DNA of 64,000 nucleotides from Flavobacteriales bacterium (GTDB lineage Bacteria; Bacteroidota; Bacteroidia; CAIKAF01): NCBI GenBank assembly GCA_018401695.1, contig JAGYKD010000001.1, positions 1,490,016 to 1,554,015 of the forward strand, read 5' to 3'. Shown piece by piece: positions 9,753 to 19,109 of this stretch (position 1 is its first letter; each line of letters starts with the position of its first letter). The notes under the pieces were generated by a model. It saw only the letters and a program-made list of their open reading frames with translations, ran no database searches and was not told where the DNA came from. The position numbers and the translations under genes were made by a program.

Positions 9753-11044
9753 AATCCTTGCCGATTTTGGTGTACAAATTAGGCGGAGCTTCGGTACGGG
9801 ACCCGGAGGCCTTGCGCAATGTATTGCACTTGTTGGAGCATAGACCGCCGCACCATCATTTGGTTTTGGTGGTATCTGCCATGGGCAAAACTACCAATGG
9901 TTTGGAAGCCCTCCTCCGTTTCTCGGACCCCAATGACCCTGCTTGTCAAAGGGCTTGGAGACAAGTTTATGATTTTCATGCCAACATCGTTACGACGTTG
10001 TTTCCCGAACCCGAACTATTGCTCCGCAAAATGGACACCCTGCTTACCGAAGCCTTGGATTGGTTGGAGCAAAGAAATCGGTTGGATTTTGATTTTCTGT
10101 ACGACCAAGTGGTCTCTTTAGGTGAACAGGTTTCTACTTTAATTTTGGCGGACTGGCTTGAGCTGAATAAGATTCCTGTAGCTTGGTTCGACGCTCGGCA
10201 GCTTATCCGCACCGATGCCACCTGGCGCGAAGCCAAGGTGAACTGGTCCGGCACGGCTCACTTGGTTCGACGGCATTTAGCGCCCCTGTTTAGCCGACCA
10301 ATGGCACCTTTGGTGTTAACCCAGGGGTTTATTGGCGCTACAGTAGAAGGAAAAACAACAACCCTGGGTAGGGAAGGGTCGGATTACTCGGCCGCCATAT
10401 TAAGCTATTGCCTGGAAGCAAAAGGCATGACCATTTGGAAGGATGTGCAAGGCGTACTTAATGGCGATCCCAAAGAATTCGAAGCGCCCGAACTGCTGCC
10501 GGAGCTCTCTTACCAAGACGCTATAGAAATGGCCTATTTTGGAGCTACGGTAATGCACCCCAAAACCTTGCAGCCATTGCACGATGCCTGTATTCCCTTG
10601 GAAGTAAAGTCTTTTGTACAGCCCAATGCTCCCGGAACCCACGTGTCAAGCCGCACCAAATCACCGGCCAAACCATGCTATATTGTGAAGCGCCGTCAAG
10701 CTTTGCTCACTATTTTTCAGGACGATTTTAGATTTGCTACCGAAGGTTTACTTAGCGAGGCTTTACAATTGCTTCAAGAGCATAGAGTTAAAGTGCATAT
10801 GGTGCAAAATAGCGCCCTCAGGGTAGAGCTTTGTGTAGAGGGTGAAAGCCATCGACTCGATTCCCTGGCCGAGCAGGCCGTGGCCAAGGGTTGGAACTTT
10901 ACTATGCATAAACCAATGATACTCATTACGGTATATCAGGCGGGAGATTTGAAACAGGAGCCAAAACTGCGGGGCATGGGCCAACTTCGCATGGAGCAGC
11001 GCAATGCGAATACTTGGCGCCTGTTGTTTGAAGAAGAGGTTTAG
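9749..11044 (+). CDS. Aspartate kinase (monofunctional)
   Basis: 431 aa from the ATG at 9749. It phosphorylates aspartate, the first step to Lys, Thr, Met and diaminopimelate. The N-terminal motif reads YKLGGASV (canonical KFGGTSV), and the kinase core has TTTLGREGSDYSAA near residue 205 and KDVQGVLNGDP near 230. The C-terminal 130 residues form an ACT-like regulatory region, shorter than in classical LysC, and the protein is not fused to homoserine dehydrogenase. It is translationally coupled to the upstream acetyltransferase. The start was chosen by this overlap and because conservation begins there. Confidence 0.93.
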   Translation: MKSLPILVYKLGGASVRDPEALRNVLHLLEHRPPHHHLVLVVSAMGKTTNGLEALLRFSDPNDPACQRAWRQVYDFHANIVTTLFPEPELLLRKMDTLLTEALDWLEQRNRLDFDFLYDQVVSLGEQVSTLILADWLELNKIPVAWFDARQLIRTDATWREAKVNWSGTAHLVRRHLAPLFSRPMAPLVLTQGFIGATVEGKTTTLGREGSDYSAAILSYCLEAKGMTIWKDVQGVLNGDPKEFEAPELLPELSYQDAIEMAYFGATVMHPKTLQPLHDACIPLEVKSFVQPNAPGTHVSSRTKSPAKPCYIVKRRQALLTIFQDDFRFATEGLLSEALQLLQEHRVKVHMVQNSALRVELCVEGESHRLDSLAEQAVAKGWNFTMHKPMILITVYQAGDLKQEPKLRGMGQLRMEQRNANTWRLLFEEEV

Positions 11045-11133
11045 GGTGGGGCCCGGGCCTCATTGATGAACTTAGCAACCCTCTTATTTAGTGAGTATTT
11101 CGTTCGTCCGGAGCTATGTAAAGAGGCCCGCCG

Positions 11134-11268
11134 GGCCCTTACTGCAACTCCTTTTGGCTCAAGGGCAGCCCCAAGAGCCTCGGAGCGTTCGCATGCGCTC
11201 CACGTCCGGGGCCCATGGGGCTGCAACCTTTCGCCTGCAAGGGGTTTTCGTGCGGTCCCTGGCCCGTA
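11134..11268 (+). repeat. GC-rich hairpin repeat, type A
   Basis: Part of a 452-bp gap without a gene (11045-11496). A long imperfect stem (AGGGCAGCCCCA with TGGGGCTGCAACCTT, 11162-11230) encloses a second stem with loop sequence TCGCATGCGCTCC. It is flanked by GGCCCTTACTGCAA on the left and TGCGGTCCCTGGCC on the right. The same left flank, loop and right flank recur at 19755-19905. It faces the type H copy that follows, so the gap as a whole is a large inverted arrangement. Confidence 0.6.
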
Positions 11269-11346
11269 ATTCTATAAGGTACATGGTTCCCAACATGGAA
11301 GAGGGTTTAAAGGCCCAGGGATGCCGCGAAAAACCCACAGCCCGAA

Positions 11347-11445
11347 GGCTTAGGGATGCCGCAAGCGAGGATGCCCCCGACACTTCGGGGGCACCCGGAG
11401 CTGCGGCAGCCCTTAGCCTCCGGGCGAGGATTTGCAGCAGGCAGC
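11347..11445 (-). repeat. GC-rich covarying hairpin repeat, type H
   Basis: The outer stem pairs GGCTTAGGG/TGCCGC with GCGGCAGCCCTTAGCC (11347-11418). The inner stem is TGCCCCCGA with TTCGGGGGCA. On the minus strand the junctions read GCTCCGGGTGC and GCATCCTCGC. The same junctions occur at 25585-25654 and 55427-55497 although the stems differ. The tail GAGGATTTGCAGCAGGCAGCC recurs after the 25.6-kb copy with two changes. No coding signal is seen here. Confidence 0.65.
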
Positions 11446-11484
11446 CCGCCCGGGGCCCAAAATCAAAAAAGCCTTCGGTCTACG

Positions 11485-11492
11485 TATCTTTG
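11485..11492 (+). promoter_or_regulatory. -7 element TATCTTTG abutting the truB start codon
   Basis: A perfect TAnnTTTG box with 4 nt before the ATG at 11497. It implies a leaderless truB message and supports that start over the frame opening at 11356, which would run through the type H repeat. Confidence 0.65.
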
Positions 11493-11496
11493 TCCC

Positions 11497-12216
11497 ATGT
11501 GGCAATTTAGAGAAGGGGAGGTTTTGCTCTTTCATAAACCTCCAAAAATGAGCTCTTTTGGCTTGGTGAAGTTTGTACGCAAACGCATTCAGGAGCCGGG
11601 AACGCCCAAAATTAAGGTGGGGCATGCCGGAACTTTAGATCCTCTAGCTGAGGGGCTTATGGTAATTTGCACAGGAAAGGCAACCCGTAAAGCTATGGAG
11701 CTTACGGCGCAAGACAAGCAATATAGGGCCACCTTTAGTTTAGGGCAAACCAGTCCCAGCGACGATTTGGAGACCGAGCCGGAGCCGGTCGCCCATGCGG
11801 TGCCGCCCAACGAAACCAGGCTTCGCGAAGCCTTGGAACACTTTACCGGAGTTCAAATGCAGGTGCCGCCGGTGTTTTCGGCCAAAAAAATCGATGGCAA
11901 ACGGGCATTCAAACTGGCTCGAAAAGGACAGCATGTAGAAATGCGCCCTGCGCCGGTAGAGTTGTATGCCTTGGAGTTGCTCCGCTACGAGTGGCCCGAG
12001 TTGGAATTGCATATCCATTGTTCTAAAGGCACCTACATTCGATCGTTGGCTCGAGATTTGGGGGAGTATTTGGGTTGTGGTGCGCTAATGAGCGGCTTGT
12101 TGCGCACGGCAGTAGGGCAGTTTAAGCTGCAAGAAGCCATGACTATGGAAGCGTTTAAGGAGGCATTAGGCCAAGCCGAATCCAAGGCCAAAACAGAGGG
12201 CAAAAAGGAGCCTTAA
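11497..12216 (+). CDS. truB: tRNA pseudouridine-55 synthase
   Basis: 239 aa from the ATG at 11497. It converts uridine 55 in the tRNA T-loop to pseudouridine. The catalytic region GHAGTLDPLAEGLM with the nucleophilic Asp is near residue 45. QVPPVFSAKKIDGKRAF near 125 and the C-terminal CSKGTYIRSLARDLG are all canonical. The last 25 residues are Lys/Glu-rich. The start follows from the promoter box and from the conserved N-terminus (LLFHKPPKMSSF) beginning within 10 residues of it. queA follows on the same strand. Confidence 0.96.
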   Translation: MWQFREGEVLLFHKPPKMSSFGLVKFVRKRIQEPGTPKIKVGHAGTLDPLAEGLMVICTGKATRKAMELTAQDKQYRATFSLGQTSPSDDLETEPEPVAHAVPPNETRLREALEHFTGVQMQVPPVFSAKKIDGKRAFKLARKGQHVEMRPAPVELYALELLRYEWPELELHIHCSKGTYIRSLARDLGEYLGCGALMSGLLRTAVGQFKLQEAMTMEAFKEALGQAESKAKTEGKKEP

Positions 12217-12233
12217 GCTACGCTCCTTTTTCT

Positions 12234-12241
12234 TATCTTTG
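12234..12241 (+). promoter_or_regulatory. -7 element TATCTTTG upstream of queA
   Basis: A perfect TAnnTTTG match 29 nt before the queA ATG, giving a predicted leader of about 20-25 nt. queA may therefore be transcribed on its own as well as with truB. Confidence 0.55.
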
Positions 12242-12270
12242 GCGGCCTAATAAACAGAGCAGGAAGCCGC

Positions 12271-13320
12271 ATGAAATTATCTCAATTCAGGTACAAAGAA
12301 CCCGTTGAACTTTTTGCCCAGCATCCCACCCCGCACCGCGACGATGCACGCATGATGGTGGTGCACCGCAACAAGGGAACCATCGAGCATAAATATGTCA
12401 AAGATTTGGTTGACTATTTTTCCGAAGGGGATTGCATGATTTTAAACAATACCCGTGTATTTCCTGCCCGTTTGTATGGTAATAAAGAAAAGACCGGGGC
12501 ACAAATTGAGGTGTTTTTGCTGCGCGAACTCGACCGTGAGAGCAAATTGTGGGATGTATTGGTCGACCCTGCGCGAAAAATTCGCATTGGAAATAAGTTG
12601 TATTTTGGCGAAGACGATATGTTGGTGGCCGAGGTAATCGACAATACCACCAGCAGAGGTCGCACCCTTCGGTTTTTATTCGATGGAACGCACGACGAAT
12701 TCAAAGATATTTTAGCCCAACTGGGGGAAACTCCCCTGCCGCGCTATATTGACCGACCTACCGAAGCGGAGGATCGGGAACGTTACCAAACCATTTATGC
12801 CAAAGTAGAAGGTGCTGTGGCTGCCCCTGTAGGCGGTTTGCACTTAAGCCGTGAGCTCATGAAACGCATGGAGCTTAAAGGCATAAATTTTGCGGAAATT
12901 ACCCTGCATTTAGGCTTAGGTGCTTTTCGGCCGGTAGAAGTAGAAGACCTGACCAAGCACAAAATGGATTCGGAGGAATGCATGGTAAACCAACAGGCCG
13001 TGGATATTGTGAATCAATCTATCCGCAACAAAGGCCGGGTTTGTGCCGTAGATACCTCAGTTATGCGGGCCATAGAGACCTCTGTTTCGACCGAGGGGCT
13101 GCTTAAAACCTATCAAGGTTGGACCAATAAATTTATTTTTCCTCCCTACGATTTTAGCGTGGCCGATAGTCTGCTTACCAATTTCCACCGGTCGGAGTCC
13201 ACTTTGTTCATGATGGTGGCGGCCTTTGCGGGCTTGGAGTTGACCCACGAGGCTTACAAAACGGCCATGAAGGAAAAGTACCGTTTCCTTACTTACGGCG
13301 ATGCCATGCTTATTCTTTAA
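12271..13320 (+). CDS. queA: S-adenosylmethionine:tRNA ribosyltransferase-isomerase
   Basis: 349 aa, full length. QueA transfers and isomerises the ribosyl part of SAM onto 7-aminomethyl-7-deazaguanine in tRNA, giving epoxyqueuosine. Typical segments are [13 protein letters not shown] near residue 60, GETPLPRYI near 150, [22 protein letters not shown] near 170 (shown here in parts), and the C-terminal [19 protein letters not shown]. It lies 54 nt after truB on the same strand. Confidence 0.95.
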   Translation: MKLSQFRYKEPVELFAQHPTPHRDDARMMVVHRNKGTIEHKYVKDLVDYFSEGDCMILNNTRVFPARLYGNKEKTGAQIEVFLLRELDRESKLWDVLVDPARKIRIGNKLYFGEDDMLVAEVIDNTTSRGRTLRFLFDGTHDEFKDILAQLGETPLPRYIDRPTEAEDRERYQTIYAKVEGAVAAPVGGLHLSRELMKRMELKGINFAEITLHLGLGAFRPVEVEDLTKHKMDSEECMVNQQAVDIVNQSIRNKGRVCAVDTSVMRAIETSVSTEGLLKTYQGWTNKFIFPPYDFSVADSLLTNFHRSESTLFMMVAAFAGLELTHEAYKTAMKEKYRFLTYGDAMLIL

Positions 13321-13362
13321 ACAAAGCAGTGGATTTCTATATTAGTTAGCAAAGTCAAGCAC

Positions 13363-14541
13363 ATGTACCAGGACAAATACCAGTACCACGATTATTACGG
13401 CGTGGATGAATTGTTGACCGAAGAACATAAGCTCATTCGCGAAACGGTTCGGTCTTTTGTGAAAAAGGAGATTACGCCGATTATTGAAGACCATGCTCAG
13501 TCGGCAAGTTTTCCTAAGCATATTTTAAAAGGTTTGGCCGAGGTGGGAGCCTTTGGTCCTTACATTCCTGCCGAATATGGCGGTCAGGGTTTGGATCAGA
13601 TTTCGTATGGAATCATTATGCAAGAGCTGGAGCGGGGAGATTCCGGTATTCGGTCTACGGCCTCGGTTCAGTCTAGTTTGGTCATGTATCCCATTTTCAG
13701 CTTTGGCTCCGAGGAGCAAAAGAAAAAGTATTTGCCCCAATTGGCCACCGGCGATTTTATGGGTGCCTTTGGTCTTACCGAACCCAACCATGGCTCAGAC
13801 CCCGGAAGCATGACAACCCACTTTAAAGATGCCGGAGACCATGTGGTGCTCAATGGATCTAAAATGTGGATTTCCAATGCACCCTTTTGCGATATTGCCG
13901 TGGTGTGGGCCAAAAATGAGGCCGGAAAAATTCAAGGCTTGATTGTAGAGCGTGGCATGGAAGGTTTTTCAACCCCCGAAACTCACGGAAAATGGTCTTT
14001 GAGAGCTTCCGCTACCGGCGAATTGGTTTTCGATAATGTAAAAGTTCCCAAGTCCAATATTCTACCCGGTGTGGAAGGACTCAAGGGGCCTCTTTCTTGC
14101 TTAAACAGTGCCCGCTATGGCATTGCTTGGGGAGCTTTGGGGGCTGCCTTGGATTGCTACGATACCGCTTTACGTTACAGCCAAGAACGCCAGCAATTTG
14201 GCAAGCCTATTGGCGCCTTTCAATTGCAGCAAAAAAAACTGGCCGAAATGATTACCGAAATTACCAAAGGCCAGCTTTTGGTATGGCGTTTGGGTGTGTT
14301 GAAGAACGAGAACAGGGCCACACCTGCGCAAATTTCCATGGCCAAAAGAAACAACGTAAAAGTGGCCTTGGATACCTCTCGCGAAGCCCGACAGATACTT
14401 GGAGGCATGGGCATCACCGGTGAGTACAGCATTATGCGCCATATGATGAATTTGGAATCGGTGGTAACTTACGAAGGCACCCACGATATCCATTTGCTTA
14501 TCACCGGCTTAGATGTTACCGGCTTTAATGCTTTTGTGTAA
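13363..14541 (+). CDS. Acyl-CoA dehydrogenase, glutaryl-CoA dehydrogenase-like
   Basis: 392 aa. It is a flavoprotein that oxidises acyl-CoA to enoyl-CoA. The FAD/substrate stretch GAFGLTEPNHGSDPGSM is near residue 128, and the catalytic base lies in YEGTHDIH near residue 370, the position used by glutaryl-CoA dehydrogenase and relatives. RSTASVQSSLVMYPI near 90 and the YGIAWGALGAALDCYDTA segment are characteristic of the glutaryl-CoA dehydrogenase subgroup, which acts in lysine and tryptophan breakdown. The gene stands alone with about 40 nt to queA upstream. Substrate assignment is by family resemblance only. Confidence 0.9.
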   Translation: MYQDKYQYHDYYGVDELLTEEHKLIRETVRSFVKKEITPIIEDHAQSASFPKHILKGLAEVGAFGPYIPAEYGGQGLDQISYGIIMQELERGDSGIRSTASVQSSLVMYPIFSFGSEEQKKKYLPQLATGDFMGAFGLTEPNHGSDPGSMTTHFKDAGDHVVLNGSKMWISNAPFCDIAVVWAKNEAGKIQGLIVERGMEGFSTPETHGKWSLRASATGELVFDNVKVPKSNILPGVEGLKGPLSCLNSARYGIAWGALGAALDCYDTALRYSQERQQFGKPIGAFQLQQKKLAEMITEITKGQLLVWRLGVLKNENRATPAQISMAKRNNVKVALDTSREARQILGGMGITGEYSIMRHMMNLESVVTYEGTHDIHLLITGLDVTGFNAFV

Positions 14542-14670
14542 AGCTCCGGCTTTGTTTTTGAGTGGTTTCTAGGGCTATTGGCATACATTTTTTTTAAAAA
14601 AATTATGCTGTGCATCTGTTTTGGTAAAGTTTGGCATTCCATTTGATTTACTTAGGCCAAAACAATAACC

Positions 14671-15144
14671 ATGATGCGCTTTAGTTTACTATTACTTTTG
14701 ATGGCAGGGCTTGTGGCCTGTTCGGACGATGAGGACAACAACGACAATCAACCAGTCCCCAACCCCAGTTTTTCTATGAAAATAGATGGGGAGCTTTGGA
14801 ATCCATCTAATTTTAGTTTGTTTGCTGCCGGAGATACCTCTATGGGCTTAACCATCTCAGGAATGGAAGAGGGCTTTACATCGGGCTCCACCGTAACCAT
14901 TGATGTAGAGCATTTGGCCCTTGGGACTTTTGCTTTTGATGATGCATTCAACAATTTCATCTATACCAACAGCATGGGCTTGGCATACACCAGTTTTCCC
15001 GGTAGCGGCAATTATACCATGAGCAACCTCAATACCGCCAGCCGTAAGGTAAAAGGAAGCTTTGCCCTTACTGTTAGAGTCCCCGGCATGCAGGATGAGG
15101 TAGAAATTACCGAAGGTAAGTTTGACCTTAGCTACGTAGAATAA
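14671..15144 (+). CDS. Lipoprotein, DUF6252-like
   Basis: 157 aa. A signal peptide of type II ends in LVACSDDED, giving a lipidated Cys at residue 17 followed by acidic residues, a pattern common for surface-exposed Bacteroidota lipoproteins. The mature domain opens with a strand reading FSMKIDGELWNPS and is predicted all-beta, resembling the DUF6252 family. It is followed by an intrinsic terminator and by a paralogue. A second ATG 3 nt downstream could also serve as start. Function is unknown. Confidence 0.82.
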   Translation: MMRFSLLLLLMAGLVACSDDEDNNDNQPVPNPSFSMKIDGELWNPSNFSLFAAGDTSMGLTISGMEEGFTSGSTVTIDVEHLALGTFAFDDAFNNFIYTNSMGLAYTSFPGSGNYTMSNLNTASRKVKGSFALTVRVPGMQDEVEITEGKFDLSYVE

Positions 15145-15166
15145 TCCAATCTATGTTCGAAATAAA

Positions 15167-15206
15167 ACGGAGGAAGTCACGACAGACTTCCTTCGTTTTT
15201 TTATTT
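15167..15206 (+). terminator. Intrinsic terminator after the first lipoprotein gene
   Basis: ACGGAGGAAGTC pairs with GACTTCCTTCGT around a 6-base loop, with one mismatch, and is followed directly by a run of seven T residues. It separates the two lipoprotein genes. Confidence 0.85.
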
Positions 15207-15213
15207 TAGGAGC

Positions 15214-15672
15214 ATGAGAAATAAGATTTTGATGGTTTGCCTCATAGGTTTGGGTTTGCACAGCAGTTGCGATAACGAAAGCAGTGCTATTACGGCGATT
15301 GTAGATGGCCAATTATGGGAGAGTGATTCGTTTACCCGCGCTTTGGTGGCAAACTCCGGGCGGCTCATCATAAATGGAGAAAGCAGAACCTTTAGGCCCA
15401 TGGCCTTTTCGCTTAGCGATTATAATCCGGCCGGTGAATATGCCATAGATTCGTTGGACAATTCCTTTTTATTTGGAGAGGAAGTGGCGACGGGTTTTTA
15501 TGTGCGTTCAAGCCGTCCGGGACAATTGACCATTTCTGAACTTACCATGCCGGATGGTGGAACCCGCGGAAGCATGAAGGCAACCTTTAGCTTAACGGCC
15601 TTTAATTTGGGTGGAGATTCCATTAGCATTTCCGAAGGCAACATGGATTTGGTACTTTCTGAAACAGAGTAG
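15214..15672 (+). CDS. Lipoprotein, paralogue of the preceding gene
   Basis: 152 aa. The signal peptide ends in LHSSCDNES with a lipidated Cys near residue 19. The mature domain starts with a strand and IVDGQLWESDSF and ends in ISEGNMDLVLSE, closely parallel to KIDGELWNPS and ITEGKFDLSY in the preceding protein. The two are therefore tandem paralogues of the same beta-rich, DUF6252-like family. It starts within 10 nt of the terminator hairpin, so either it has its own promoter overlapping that structure or it depends on readthrough. It converges with the ketosynthase gene, 6 nt apart. Confidence 0.82.
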   Translation: MRNKILMVCLIGLGLHSSCDNESSAITAIVDGQLWESDSFTRALVANSGRLIINGESRTFRPMAFSLSDYNPAGEYAIDSLDNSFLFGEEVATGFYVRSSRPGQLTISELTMPDGGTRGSMKATFSLTAFNLGGDSISISEGNMDLVLSETE

Positions 15673-15678
15673 CAGCCC

Positions 15679-16629
15679 TTAGCCCCCGACCTTACAAAGC
15701 ATGGCCCCGTAAGAGTAGCCACCTCCAAAAACAGCCATCAAAACCAAAGCATCCATGGGGAGGGACTCCCAAATTTTGGCATAAGCAATACCACAGCCTG
15801 CATTTCCGGTGTTTCCTAGTCGGTCTACATTGCTCACCAATTTTTCAATGGGGAGGTCTAATTCTTTGGCCACATTTCGGCTAATGCGCATATTGGCTTG
15901 GTGGGGTATGAAAGCACTTAAATCGTTTACCGTAAAGCCGTTATCTTCCAATATTTCTTTACTAATGCTACTCATGTATGAAATGGCATGCAAGAATACA
16001 TCCCTTCCATTGGGCATAAACAGTCCACCATCCCAAGGCCTTAAGAGTACGCCTTGGCTTGCTTTTCCTGCTGTGGCGGCACCTCCTGTTTTTATAGACA
16101 ACACCTTGTGGTCTTTGGACGTTAACGCTTCGGCGGACAGAGCCAAAGCTACTGCGCCATCGCCCCACAAATGCCCTGAGGCCTTATCTCGGAAATGCGC
16201 ATAAGCGGTATTGTGTTCGGCGGAAACCACCAGGGCTCGTTTGCTTTTGCCCATGGCCATATAGCCTTCGGCTACTTCTAGGGCATTTAAGAGCGAAGAA
16301 CAAGCCGTAGACACGTTTAATACCTGAATGTCAGGAATGTCTAAATGGTGTTGTACGGCATGAGCAAGGGAAAAGATGGTATCGTATGGCGTGTAACTGG
16401 CCCCGATAATTAAATCGAATTCTTCGGCATCAAAAGGCAGTTGGGGGACTAAGGCTTCCACGGCTTTAATGCCCATGGTGTTGGTGTTTTCGCCTTCTGC
16501 GGCAATATGCCGGGTTTCCATGCCGGTACGTTCCTTAATCCATTCCGGCTCCAGACCAGCCACTTGTTGAAAAAAAGCATTGTCAAGAACCCGAGTAGGG
16601 GTGTAACCGGCTGCAGAACAAATATGCAT
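15679..16629 (-). CDS. fabH: 3-oxoacyl-ACP synthase III family protein
   Basis: 316 aa. It is a ketoacyl synthase III fold enzyme that condenses an acyl-CoA with malonyl-ACP. The catalytic Cys lies in VSTACSSLLNALE near residue 108, His in IPHQANMRI near 245, and Asn in GNTGNAGC near 275, so the triad is complete. It is somewhat shorter than typical FabH and lacks the usual AGFVYAL-type context, so it may be a paralogue in a specialised fatty-acid pathway rather than the housekeeping enzyme. It is a single leftward gene with its own promoter box 29 nt upstream. Confidence 0.88.
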   Translation of the reverse strand: MHICSAAGYTPTRVLDNAFFQQVAGLEPEWIKERTGMETRHIAAEGENTNTMGIKAVEALVPQLPFDAEEFDLIIGASYTPYDTIFSLAHAVQHHLDIPDIQVLNVSTACSSLLNALEVAEGYMAMGKSKRALVVSAEHNTAYAHFRDKASGHLWGDGAVALALSAEALTSKDHKVLSIKTGGAATAGKASQGVLLRPWDGGLFMPNGRDVFLHAISYMSSISKEILEDNGFTVNDLSAFIPHQANMRISRNVAKELDLPIEKLVSNVDRLGNTGNAGCGIAYAKIWESLPMDALVLMAVFGGGYSYGAMLCKVGG

Positions 16630-16658
16630 AAGGAAAAGGGTGCCTTAGTTGGGGTTTG

Positions 16659-16666
16659 CAAAAGTA
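16659..16666 (-). promoter_or_regulatory. -7 element TACTTTTG upstream of the ketosynthase gene
   Basis: A perfect TAnnTTTG match on the minus strand, 29 nt from the ATG and only 7 nt after the hairpin that ends the pyrophosphatase transcript. Confidence 0.55.
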
Positions 16667-16673
16667 ACACAAA

Positions 16674-16699
16674 ATAGCCGCAGTAAATTCTGCGGCTAT
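16674..16699 (-). terminator. Intrinsic terminator after hppA
   Basis: ATAGCCGCAG and CTGCGGCTAT form a perfect 10-bp stem with a 6-base loop, followed on the minus strand by TTTTG. It lies 16 nt beyond the hppA stop codon. Confidence 0.75.
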
Positions 16700-16715
16700 T
16701 TTATGGTTTTTTTAC

Positions 16716-18926
16716 TCAATTGGTATGCCTATAGGAACCCTCTTGGATGGGCTGTTCCTGCGCCTGGACATGCATCTCATGGGTTTGGGAAGGCGCAGCA
16801 CTGTGGTTTTGTACATCCCCCACCCGAATATGTGGTGCAATTACCAAAGAAACAATAGACATAAGCTTAATCAAAATGTTCATGGATGGACCTGAGGTAT
16901 CTTTAAAGGGGTCACCCACGGTATCTCCGGTAACGGCAGCCTTGTGTGGCTCGGATCCCTTATAATAGGTTTCCCCGTTAATATCTACGCCTTTTTCAAA
17001 GCTCTTTTTGGCATTGTCCCAAGCGCCTCCGGCATTGTTTTGAAACATACCCATAAGCACTCCGCTCACGGTAACGCCGGCCAACAAACCACCCAATACC
17101 TCAGGGCCAAACAAAAAGCCAACCAAAATAGGTGCTACAAGGGCAATGGCACCGGGGGCTACCATTTCGCGTAAGCTGGCGCGGGTGGAGATTTCTACAC
17201 ACTTTTCGTACTCCGGGGTGGCTTTATACTCCATAATGCCCGGAATCTCTTTAAACTGGCGACGCACTTCGTTTACCATGTCCATAGCAGCCCTACCTAC
17301 AGCTGCAATAGCCAAGGCAGAGAAAATAAATGGAATCATGGCTCCCACAAACAAGCCTGCCAAAACGTCTGCTTTGTAAATGTCAATAGAGTCAATACCT
17401 GCAATTCCAACATAAGCGGCAAACAAAGCCAAAGCCGTTAGCGCAGCAGAAGCAATGGCAAACCCTTTTCCGGCAGCGGCTGTGGTGTTGCCTACTGCGT
17501 CTAGATTGTCGGTACGTTCACGTACTTCACTTGGCAAACCGCTCATTTCGGCAATTCCCCCTGCGTTGTCGGCAATGGGGCCAAAGGCGTCGATGGCCAA
17601 CTGCATGGCCGTGGTGGCCATCATGCCGGCAGCTGCAATAGCCACCCCATACAAGCCGGCCAATTCAAAAGAGCCATAAATACCAGCGGCTAACACCAAA
17701 ACAGGAAAAACAGTAGACTCCATACCAACGGCCAAACCTCCAATAATATTGGTTGCATGGCCTGTAGAGGATTGTTTTACAATGCTCATAACCGGACGGC
17801 GCCCCATGGCCGTATAAAATTCGGTAATGATGCTCATTAGGGCCCCTACAATTAGGCCCACCACTACGGCTCCAAATATTCCGGTGCGCGTAAACTCAAA
17901 TCCCCGCAAGCTCATGGTGCCTTCGGGCATCAAATAGTTGATTAGGAAGTAGGAGGCCACCACCGTTAGAATAATGGATGCCCAATTGCCAATATTTAGT
18001 GCTTTTTGAACGCTGTCGGTTTCCTTAGTAACACGAACCATCATGGTTCCCAAAATGGAAAAGATTAAGCCCATGCCGGCAATAACCATAGGAAGTAAAA
18101 TCGGAGATAAACCGTCGAATTGATCGGAAACCACTACTTCACGTCCCAACACCATGGTGGCCAAAATAGTGGCTACGTAAGAACCGAACAAGTCGGCACC
18201 CATGCCGGCTACGTCTCCCACGTTGTCTCCTACATTATCGGCGATGGTGGCCGGGTTGCGGACGTCGTCTTCGGGAATTCCTGCTTCTACTTTGCCAACC
18301 AAGTCAGCGCCTACATCGGCTGCTTTGGTATAAATACCACCACCTACGCGGGCAAAAAGGGCAATGGATTCGGCACCCAACGAAAAGCCTGCCAATACTT
18401 CCAAGGCTTTCTCCATTTCCAAGCCGTTGGAGGAACCGCCTTGGGCAACCACATACAGTTGATAAAATATTATAAAAAGGCTTCCAAGACCAAGTACAGC
18501 GAGTCCGGCCACACCTAATCCCATAACAGTGCCACCCGTAAAACTTACTTTAAGCGCTCGTGCCAAGGAACTTCGTGCAGCCTGGGTGGTCCGTACATTG
18601 GCCAATGTTGCCACTTTCATTCCAATATAACCTGCCAAGGCAGAAAATACGGCGCCAATTAAAAAAGAAACGGCAATAATGGGACTGGAGTTTTCTACCA
18701 AGGTTCCGGACCAAGCCAATAAAATGCCGGCTATGATGGCGAAGTAGCTTAGAATTTTCCATTCGGCCCGCAAAAAAGCAATAGCACCTTTAGCTATATA
18801 ACCGGCAAGCCGCTGCATGTTTTCGTCTCCGGCTTCCTGCCGGTTCACCCAAGCGTATTTTATAGCCATTACCAATAAACCAATCAAGCCTAGGCCGGGC
18901 ACCAAATAAAGCAACAGGTCTTTCAT
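16716..18926 (-). CDS. hppA: Membrane-bound ion-pumping pyrophosphatase
   Basis: 736 aa with about 16 membrane segments. It couples hydrolysis of pyrophosphate to cation export across the inner membrane. The substrate-binding region around residue 205-245 contains [27 protein letters not shown] and [20 protein letters not shown]. The segment [16 protein letters not shown] has Ala and Gly at the two positions that in this family mark the potassium-dependent subfamily. Whether it pumps H+ or Na+ cannot be read here. The C-terminal 25 residues are a hydrophilic extension with several His and Gln. It is monocistronic, with a -7 box and a terminator. Confidence 0.96.
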   Translation of the reverse strand: MKDLLLYLVPGLGLIGLLVMAIKYAWVNRQEAGDENMQRLAGYIAKGAIAFLRAEWKILSYFAIIAGILLAWSGTLVENSSPIIAVSFLIGAVFSALAGYIGMKVATLANVRTTQAARSSLARALKVSFTGGTVMGLGVAGLAVLGLGSLFIIFYQLYVVAQGGSSNGLEMEKALEVLAGFSLGAESIALFARVGGGIYTKAADVGADLVGKVEAGIPEDDVRNPATIADNVGDNVGDVAGMGADLFGSYVATILATMVLGREVVVSDQFDGLSPILLPMVIAGMGLIFSILGTMMVRVTKETDSVQKALNIGNWASIILTVVASYFLINYLMPEGTMSLRGFEFTRTGIFGAVVVGLIVGALMSIITEFYTAMGRRPVMSIVKQSSTGHATNIIGGLAVGMESTVFPVLVLAAGIYGSFELAGLYGVAIAAAGMMATTAMQLAIDAFGPIADNAGGIAEMSGLPSEVRERTDNLDAVGNTTAAAGKGFAIASAALTALALFAAYVGIAGIDSIDIYKADVLAGLFVGAMIPFIFSALAIAAVGRAAMDMVNEVRRQFKEIPGIMEYKATPEYEKCVEISTRASLREMVAPGAIALVAPILVGFLFGPEVLGGLLAGVTVSGVLMGMFQNNAGGAWDNAKKSFEKGVDINGETYYKGSEPHKAAVTGDTVGDPFKDTSGPSMNILIKLMSIVSLVIAPHIRVGDVQNHSAAPSQTHEMHVQAQEQPIQEGSYRHTN

Positions 18927-18991
18927 GCGTATGTCATTAAATGAATGTTTTTTCTGAGTTTAAGCGTTAAAAAACCAAAACTACAAGGGCG

Positions 18992-18999
18992 CAAAAGTA
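18992..18999 (-). promoter_or_regulatory. -7 element TACTTTTG upstream of hppA
   Basis: A perfect TAnnTTTG match on the minus strand, 65 nt before the hppA ATG, in the divergent gap to the HAD phosphatase gene. Confidence 0.5.
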
Positions 19000-19109
19000 G
19001 GCTTTCCACCCCAATTTGCCAAAGCCTTTGCGCTTCACCATTGTCCCTTCACGCTATTCCTTGCCTTTAATCTTACATTTACTTTATCTCGGAAGCGTAT
19101 TTTTAGGCC

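Noticed and set aside
11091-11510. 139-aa and similar frames in the aspartate kinase-truB gap
   Set aside because: They are read through GC-rich inverted repeats on both strands and show no protein-like composition.
14590-14612. T/A-rich palindrome (TTTTTTTTAAAAAAA) after the glutaryl-CoA dehydrogenase-like gene
   Set aside because: Pure A/T self-complementarity with no GC stem; not sufficient to call a terminator.
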